The notes beneath the pieces are model-generated. The model was not told where the DNA came from. It did not search any database and worked only from the letters and a program-made list of their open reading frames with translations. A stretch of 64,000 nt of DNA from Caenorhabditis elegans (Eukaryota > Nematoda > Chromadorea > Rhabditida > Rhabditidae): positions 15,748,001 to 15,812,000 of the forward strand of contig NC_003284.9 in assembly GCF_000002985.6 (NCBI RefSeq), in the 5' to 3' direction. Shown in pieces: positions 56,928-64,000 of this stretch. Every line of letters starts with the position of its first letter. The stretch's first letter is position 1. The position numbers were made by a program, and so were the translations under genes.

Positions 56928-57192
56928 AAGGATTTAAGGACGATCCGTTCTTCAAGTGCTATGCACTGCGGACCTGGGATTCAGATGCACTGCTTGCTGG
57001 TGATTCCACTGGACTATAATTTAAGCCGCGTCCTAGCCGGGGACTGTGGCCGATAATCCAGTCGTGGATTGCTCCACTTCCGAAAATAAGCTGGGTGGTG
57101 AAACTGGAAGAACTTAGGGAGTGAGGTCGGACTTGAACTCTTGACCTCCAGATTGCTAGCGGCCACCACTACCGACTGAGCTATCTGTTCCC
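56928..57192 (-). mobile_element. tRNA-derived SINE, copy 2
   Basis: Same unit as 7477-7724, in the same orientation: A box TAGCTCAGTCGG, B box-like GAGTTCAAGTCCG, and the same 3' tail. It has a 10-20-bp insertion after the tRNA-like part (GTTCTTCCAGTTTCACCACC). Confidence 0.8.
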
Positions 57193-57780
57193 CTGGGCCC
57201 AACTTGAAACTTTAATTTCAATTCACCCTAATACATTTTAATACTTTGTTTATTTTAGTCTCATTTTTTAAAAGAATTTAACATTACTTAGCATCTGAGT
57301 TCAAAAAAATTACGTGAAGTTTAGCGCGTCAACAAAATCTGGGTCTAGTTTTTAAACCCTACCGCAGTTGAATAATCAAGGTTTGAGAAACATTGCACAT
57401 TTTTTATAGAACCCACAAAACCAAACATTTTTTGTAATTCTGCAATAAAGTTTTTTGGCTTTTATTTGGTGATCTATTCAATTATAGAACTGTTTTTTGT
57501 TATTCTGTTAACAACCAGAAAATGAGTTCGCTAGGACATTTCTGCTTCATGATTAAAACTTGAAATAAAGCTAGATTAATGAGAAGGAACCAAATATCCT
57601 GACACAAGAAAGTTTCAACCTTTGGCATTTAGCTATTGCAAAATTTATTTACTTCAATAATCTACTTCAATGATTTAAAAAAAAAAATTAAAAATTCCCC
57701 ACATTTTAGAACTCCAAAAAGTACATAAATAACAATTTTCAAGGAATATAGGAACACTGAAATTTTATATTTTTTATTTG

Positions 57781-58095
57781 AAGGTGGGCTATCGAAATTT
57801 GAGACTTAGTTTTTTTTGGACCCGAAATGTTCCAAAGCTACCAAATTTTGTAATAAGACGTTCTGAAAAATTCTCAAAAAAAAAGTTATGGTCGCTCAAA
57901 GTTTTGGAAAAAACAGTATATTTTTAGCTAAAATCTCAAATTTTGGCAATTTTTCAGTGTCTCAGCGATTGTAACTAGCGGCCATAACTTTTTTTTGAGA
58001 AATTTTCAGAACGTCTCATTACGAAATGCGGTAGTTTTGAAACATTTCGGGTCCAAAAAGCAAATTCTCAAATTTCGGTACTCCACCTCTAATGT
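57781..58095. repeat. Foldback of the AAGGTGG..TATCGAAATTTGAGA type
   Basis: Left GAAGGTGGGCTATCGAAATT, right AATTTCGGTACTCCACCTCTAA, with inner ACCAAATTTTGTAATAAGACG inverted. A half copy lies at 38213-38430. Confidence 0.75.
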
Positions 58096-58359
58096 CGGAA
58101 ATTAAAAACTTCAAAAAATTTGACAAACCGTTATATATATATTTTTTTCTCAAAGCAAGCATTTTTTAAAATAATTTTATTTGAATAGATCTTTCAATTG
58201 CCAACCAGAATCCTGTGCCATTTGTAGTTTTATGAAACGATTTGCATGTTGTTGAAGAATTCTTTCTCAAAACATATAATTTTTGTGAAGTAAATGTGAC
58301 AAGACACTACATCTATAATTCTGTGATTTACAACCTTAATAATGTTTTGTTGTCGATTC

Positions 58360-58680
58360 TGCCCCTTACAGGTTTATCCCGACAATTTTACAGTACTCTA
58401 ATATATATGGTTTTCCATTGAATAGCCCACTATTCTTAACCAATATCCGTACTGTTGTGTTGTACAATTATTATCTCTTTATTACATTTTGTTCCATTCA
58501 AATCCGTTCAGTATTCGCTAAGATATCAATCACCATATATATATATATTTGTATTCAAACCGCGCGCCACCAGCTTATGGTAGCGCCTTCGCGGCGAGAC
58601 CCATTGCGTCTCTAACTACTTGGCGCCGTGCCAACTTCACCGCCACCCGCGAGTTAACAACTTGTTTGTTACAGAATTGG
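58360..58680 (+). other. Possible LTR remnant with primer-binding-site-like sequence
   Basis: A mixed AT/GC stretch ends CTCTAACTACT and is followed at 58621 by TGGCGCCGTGCC. TGG plus GC-rich sequence is what a tRNA-complementary primer binding site looks like after an LTR. No matching second LTR or gag/pol is in the window. Confidence 0.25.
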
Positions 58681-58982
58681 TGAAATACGATGCTGATGAT
58701 ATGTTGTTGATGCCGTTATTCTTATCAGAATACTTCTAATCCTTATTAATACCAACATCCACAACATATCACACCTTCTATATCCACACGCATTATTTTC
58801 CAGCGTGAATTACATCTCAAACCCCTATTTGAATTATATATTTCTGAATTGACCCACATTTACCTTCGTATTGATTGAGAGGGTCTTTACACCAACACCA
58901 ACAAAATTTAATACCATCTTCTATTGTTCCTTATTGTATTTCCCTCCTTTTACTTGTTTTATCCTATTTAGAATCCTGCGTT

Positions 58983-59457
58983 ACCCAAAAAATAGATTGG
59001 CATACCAAAAAACAGATTGGCATACCAAAAAATAGATTGGCATACCAAAAAAAAGATTGACATACCAAAAAATAAATTGGCATACCAAAAAACAGATTGA
59101 CATACCAAAAAATAGATTGGCATACCAAAAAATAGATTGACATACCAAAAAATAGATTGGCATACCAAAAAACAGATTGGCATACCAAAAAATAGATTGG
59201 CATACCAAAAAATAGATTGACATACCAAAAAATAGATTGGCATACCAAAAAATAGATTGACATACCAAAAAATAGATTGGCATACCAAAAAATAGATTGA
59301 CATACCAAAAAATAGATTGGCATACCAAAAAACAGATTGGCATACCAAAAAATAGATTGGCATACCAAAAAACAGATTGGCATACCAAAAAATAGATTGG
59401 CATACCAAAAAATAGATTGACATACCAAAAAATAGATTGGCATACCAAAAAATAGAT
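58983..59457. repeat. 20-bp minisatellite, about 24 units
   Basis: Unit CATACCAAAAAATAGATTGG, with variants AACAGATT and AGATTGA. The 20-bp period leaves one frame open for long stretches, giving artefactual ORFs. The last unit runs directly into the 26-bp array. Confidence 0.97.
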
Positions 59458-62400
59458 TTTGGTGAACGGCCAGAGTCACTAAATTTGGTGAAGGGCCAGA
59501 GTCACTATTTTTGGTGAACGGCCAGAGTCACTATTTTTGGAGAACGGCCAGAGTCACTATTTTTGGTGAACGGCCAGAGTCACTATTTTTGGAGAACGGC
59601 CAGAGTCACTATTTTTGGTGAACGGCCAGAGTCACTATTTTTGGTGAACGGCCATAGTCACTAAATTTGGTAAACGGCCAGAGTCACTATTTTTGGTGAA
59701 CGGCCAGAGTCACTATTTTTGGTGAACGGCCAGAGTCACTAAATTTGGTGAACGGCCAGAGTCACTATTTTTGGTGAACGGCCAGAGTCACTATTTTTGG
59801 TGAACGGCCATAGTCACTAAATTTGGTGAACGGCCAGAGTCACTATTTTTGGTGAACGGCCAGAGTCACTATTTTTGGTGAACGGCCATAGTCACTAAAT
59901 TTGGTGAACGGCCAGAGTCACTAAATTTGGTGAACGGCCATAGTCACTAAATTTGGTGAACGGCCAGAGTCACTATTTTTGGTGAACGGCCAGAGTCACT
60001 AAATTTGGTGAACGGCCAGAGTCACTATTTTTGGTGAACGGCCAGAGTCACTATTTTTGGTGAACGGCCATAGTCACTAAATTTGGTGAACGGCCATAGT
60101 CACTAAATTTAGTGAACGGCCATAGTCACTAAATTTGGTGAACGGCCAGAGTCACTAAATTTGGTGAACGGCCAGAGTCACTAAATTTGGTGAACGGCCA
60201 GAGTCACTATTTTTGGTGAACGGCCAGAGTCACTATTTTTGGTGAACGGCCAGAGTCACTAAATTTGGTGACCGGCCAGAGTCACTATTTTTGGTGAACG
60301 GCCAGAGTCACTATTTTTGGTGAACGGCCAGAGTCACTATTTTTGGTGAACGGCCAGAGTCACTATTTTTGGTGAACGGCCAGAGTCACTATTTTTGGTG
60401 AACGGCCAGAGTCACTATTTTTGGTGAACGGCCAGAGTCACTATTTTTGGTGAACGGCCAGAGTCACTATTTTTGGAGAACGGCCAGAGTCACTAAATTT
60501 GGTGAACGGCCAGAGTCACTATTTTTGGTGAACGGCCAGAGTCACTAAATTTGGTGAACGGCCAGAGTCACTATTTTTGGTGAACGGCCAGAGTCACTAA
60601 ATTTGGTGAACGGCCAGAGTCACTATTTTTGGTGAACGGCCAGAGTCACTATTTTTGGTGAACGGCCAGAGTCACTATTTTTGGTGAACGGCCAGAGTCA
60701 CTATTTTTGGTGAACGGCCAGAGTCACTAAATTTGGTGAACGGCCAGAGTCACTATTTTTGGTGAACGGCCAGAGTCACTATTTTTGGTGAACGGCCAGA
60801 GTCACTATTTTTGGTGAACGGCCATAGTCACTAAATTTGGTGAACGGCCAGAGTCACTATTTTTGGTGAACGGCCAGAGTCACTATTTTTGGTGAACGGC
60901 CATAGTCACTAAATTTGGTGAACGGCCAGAGTCACTAAATTTGGTGAACGGCCATAGTCACTAAATTTGGTGAACGGCCAGAGTCACTATTTTTGGTGAA
61001 CGGCCAGAGTCACTAAATTTGGTGAACGGCCAGAGTCACTATTTTTGGTGAACGGCCAGAGTCACTATTTTTGGTGAACGGCCATAGTCACTAAATTTGG
61101 TGAACGGCCATAGTCACTAAATTTAGTGAACGGCCATAGTCACTAAATTTGGTGAACGGCCAGAGTCACTAAATTTGGTGAACGGCCAGAGTCACTAAAT
61201 TTGGTGAACGGCCAGAGTCACTATTTTTGGTGAACGGACAGAGTCACTATTTTTGGTGAACGGCCAGAGTCACTAAATTTGGTGACCGGCCAGAGTCACT
61301 ATTTTTGGTGAACGGCCAGAGTCACTATTTTTGGTGAACGGCCAGAGTCACTATTTTTGGTGAACGGCCAGAGTCACTATTTTTGGTGAACGGCCAGAGT
61401 CACTATTTTTGGTGAACGGCCAGAGTCACTATTTTTGGTGAACGGCCAGAGTCACTATTTTTGGTGAACGGCCAGAGTCACTATTTTTGGTGAACGGCCA
61501 GAGTCACTATTTTTGGTGAACGGCCAGAGTCACTATTTTTGGTGAACGGCCAGAGTCACTATTTTTGGTGAACGGCCAGAGTCACTATTTTTGGTGAACG
61601 GCCAGAGTCACTATTTTTGGTGAACGGCCAGAGTCACTAAATTTGGTGAACGGCCAGAGTCACTATTTTTGGTGAACGGCCAGAGTCACTATTTTTGGTG
61701 AACGGCCAGAGTCACTATTTTTGGTGAACGGCCAGAGTCACTAAATTTGGTGAACGGCCAGAGTCACTATTTTTGGAGAACGGCCAGAGTCACTATTTTT
61801 GGTGAACGGCCAGAGTCACTATTTTTGGAGAACGGCCAGAGTCACTATTTTTGGTGAACGGCCAGAGTCACTATTTTTGGTGAACGGCCATAGTCACTAA
61901 ATTTGGTAAACGGCCAGAGTCACTATTTTTGGTGAACGGCCAGAGTCACTATTTTTGGTGAACGGCCAGAGTCACTAAATTTGGTGAACGGCCAGAGTCA
62001 CTATTTTTGGTGAACGGCCAGAGTCACTATTTTTGGTGAACGGCCATAGTCACTAAATTTGGTGAACGGCCAGAGTCACTATTTTTGGTGAACGGCCAGA
62101 GTCACTATTTTTGGTGAACGGCCATAGTCACTAAATTTGGTGAACGGCCAGAGTCACTAAATTTGGTGAACGGCCATAGTCACTAAATTTGGTGAACGGC
62201 CAGAGTCACTATTTTTGGTGAACGGCCAGAGTCACTAAATTTGGTGAACGGCCAGAGTCACTATTTTTGGTGAACGGCCAGAGTCACTATTTTTGGTGAA
62301 CGGCCATAGTCACTAAATTTGGTGAACGGCCATAGTCACTAAATTTAGTGAACGGCCATAGTCACTAAATTTGGTGAACGGCCAGAGTCACTAAATTTGG

Positions 62401-63183
62401 TGAACGGCCAGAGTCACTAAATTTGGTGAACGGCCAGAGTCACTATTTTTGGTGAACGGACAGAGTCACTATTTTTGGTGAACGGCCAGAGTCACTAAAT
62501 TTGGTGACCGGCCAGAGTCACTATTTTTGGTGAACGGCCAGAGTCACTATTTTTGGTGAACGGCCAGAGTCACTATTTTTGGTGAACGGCCAGAGTCACT
62601 ATTTTTGGTGAACGGCCAGAGTCACTATTTTTGGTGAACGGCCAGAGTCACTATTTTTGGTGAACGGCCAGAGTCACTATTTTTGGTGAACGGCCAGAGT
62701 CACTATTTTTGGTGAACGGCCAGAGTCACTATTTTTGGAGAACGGCCAGAGTCACTAAATTTGGTGAACGGCCAGAGTCACTATTTTTGGTGAACGGCCA
62801 GAGTCACTAAATTTGGTGAACGGCCAGAGTCACTATTTTTGGTGAACGGCCAGAGTCACTAAATTTGGTGAACGGCCAGAGTCACTATTTTTGGTGAACG
62901 GCCAGAGTCACTATTTTTGGTGAACGGCCAGAGTCACTATTTTTGGTGAACGGCCAGAGTCACTAAATTTGGTGAACGGCCAGAGTCACTATTTTTGGTG
63001 AACGGCCAGAGTCACTAAATTTGGTGAACGGCCAGAGTCACTATTTTTGGTGAACGGCCAGAGTCACTATTTTTGGTGAACGGCCAGAGTCACTAAATTT
63101 GGTGAACGGCCAGAGTCACTAAATTTGGTGAACGGCCAGAGTCACTAAATTTGGTGAACGGCCAGAGTCACTATTTTTGGTGA
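59458..63183. repeat. 26-bp satellite array, about 143 units, higher-order structured
   Basis: Unit GGTGAACGGCCAGAGTCACT plus ATTTTT or AAATTT. Main variants: CAGAG/CATAG, ATTTTT/AAATTT, and rare GGAGAACGG, GGTAAACGG, GGTGACCGG, AAATTTAGTG and CGGACAG. The rare variants recur at 1014 bp (39 units), 1222 bp (47 units) and 2236 bp (86 units). This shows duplication of large blocks. Confidence 0.97.
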
Positions 63184-63305
63184 AACAATCTAGTTTTTCG
63201 TGTAACAATCTATTTTTTCGTGTAACAATCTATTTTTCGTGTAACAATCTATTTTTTCGTGTAACAATCTATTTTTTCGTATAACAATCTATTTTTTCGT
63301 ATATT
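63184..63305. repeat. 20-bp minisatellite, six units, inverse of the left one
   Basis: Unit AACAATCTATTTTTTCGTGT. CAATCTATTTTTT is the complement of the AAAAAATAGATTG core of the array at 58983-59457. Confidence 0.92.
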
Positions 63306-64000
63306 GTTTTCAGACAATTTCGAGTCTAATAAAGCAATAAAAAATTCAACTACACCACCTTCAACAGAAAAATCCAACCCTAACTAATGTAAATAACAGT
63401 CAGCATTTCACAACAAATCAATTCAAACCCCACAAAAAATGTGTGCGTCGCCCCGGTCCCCTTTCTAACATTTGGTTCGTTTTCCCCACTCCCATTCGCA
63501 TTTCTTCTCCCCTGTTCACGAGGTATACCGTAGTTTTCTCCCTTCGCTTTCCTTTGCATAAACATAATCGACATAAAGTGTGGGATACGAGACGCAAAGA
63601 AAGGAGACTCGGGGTGTGTGGGACAGACTTTTTTCCTTTCTCAACAGAAATCTGGCAATGACATTTCATAATATGGTATTTGTGTGTTCGCTGTACCCTC
63701 AAATGTTTTCGTTTTTTCAATAAATAAAATTGAATTTTGATCTTCAGAAAAATGGTTTCTAAACTTGATAATGAAAATACACTATGCACCTCTAGCACAC
63801 AGTCCCCTCTGCATCTTATGGCAATCAGTAAAATCATGCAGCAAAGGCGAGAGACACATGGCTCGACAAACCAGACAACGAGAGGAGCTTGGCGCTGTGC
63901 CTCTCACATACAGTTCCTCCTGTCTCTGCTCATTGCGTCAATCAATAAAAAGCGAGAGCCACATGTATGTACCGCGGCACAACTCCTCCGTGTTGGTGCG
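63306..64000. other. Window end, no gene recognised
   Basis: The first 60 bp match the end of the 52560-52755 repeat. 63840-63990 resembles the inverse of 44090-44190. The minus-strand ORF at 63418-63837 lacks start context and family support. Confidence 0.5.

Noticed and set aside
58964-59479. Three overlapping long minus-strand ORFs (151-171 aa) rich in FWYANLFFGMP
   Set aside because: They are translations of the 20-bp minisatellite in its three frames. The period of 20 makes each frame cycle through the same 20-residue repeat without a stop.
59458-63183. CRISPR-like array
   Set aside because: The unit is a contiguous 26-bp tandem repeat with no unique spacers, in a eukaryotic context.
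63418-63837. 139-aa minus-strand ORF
   Set aside because: No family features, no trans-splice or promoter context, basic low-complexity composition.

Overview
The window reads as nematode nuclear DNA, almost certainly Caenorhabditis and most likely C. elegans. The evidence is: small exons with GTAAGT donors and TTTCAG acceptors, introns down to 48 nt, several genes whose start codon lies a few bases after a TTTCAG acceptor (trans-spliced leader style), a warthog (hedgehog-related) gene, serpentine-receptor pieces, a mariner element and a Tc3-like element, and many foldback repeats. Everything comes from reading the sequence; no alignment was run.

Layout. 1-3.5 kb: tRNA-Pro copies, one of them split by a 2.87 kb terminal-inverted-repeat element that carries an intron-containing piece of an A-type cyclin gene. 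3.5-4.1 kb: the 3' exons of a serpentine-receptor-like gene. 4.5-9.3 kb (-): a complete 10-exon warthog gene (557 aa, signal peptide + Wart domain + Pro/Gln linker + Hint/Hog) whose introns hold foldback elements and a tRNA-derived SINE. 12.7-15.4 kb (-): exons of a GT31 galactosyltransferase-like gene. 19.5-23.5 kb (-): a complete 8-exon DHCR24-like flavin oxidoreductase (538 aa) with a tRNA-Ser in one intron. Just upstream in the same orientation (23.8-24.7 kb) is a four-exon gene for a 144-aa protein, possibly co-transcribed with it.

25.3-28.7 kb: two more tRNA-Ser genes, then three tandem two-exon genes for tiny single-pass membrane proteins (76, 73 and 73 aa). 29 kb (-): serpentine-receptor fragment. 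33.3-34.4 kb (-): a three-exon gene for a 179-aa protein with a secretory or anchor N-terminus. 34.6-35.9 kb: a full-length mariner with an intact 360-aa transposase and TA flanks. 35.9-38.6 kb (-): a multi-exon gene with one in-frame stop, probably a pseudogene. 39.7-41.75 kb: a 2-kb Tc3-like foldback. 42-50.6 kb: foldbacks, a segmental duplication and an inverted tRNA-Pro pair. 51.4 kb (-): an 87-aa coiled-coil protein. 53.2-56.2 kb (-): a four-exon gene for a 401-aa low-complexity protein. 59-63.3 kb: about 4.3 kb of minisatellite with higher-order structure.

Apart from the possible operon and the small-membrane-protein trio, the genes do not form an obvious pathway. The dominant theme is host genes threaded with nested non-autonomous transposons, and tRNA genes that are copied, inverted and broken.
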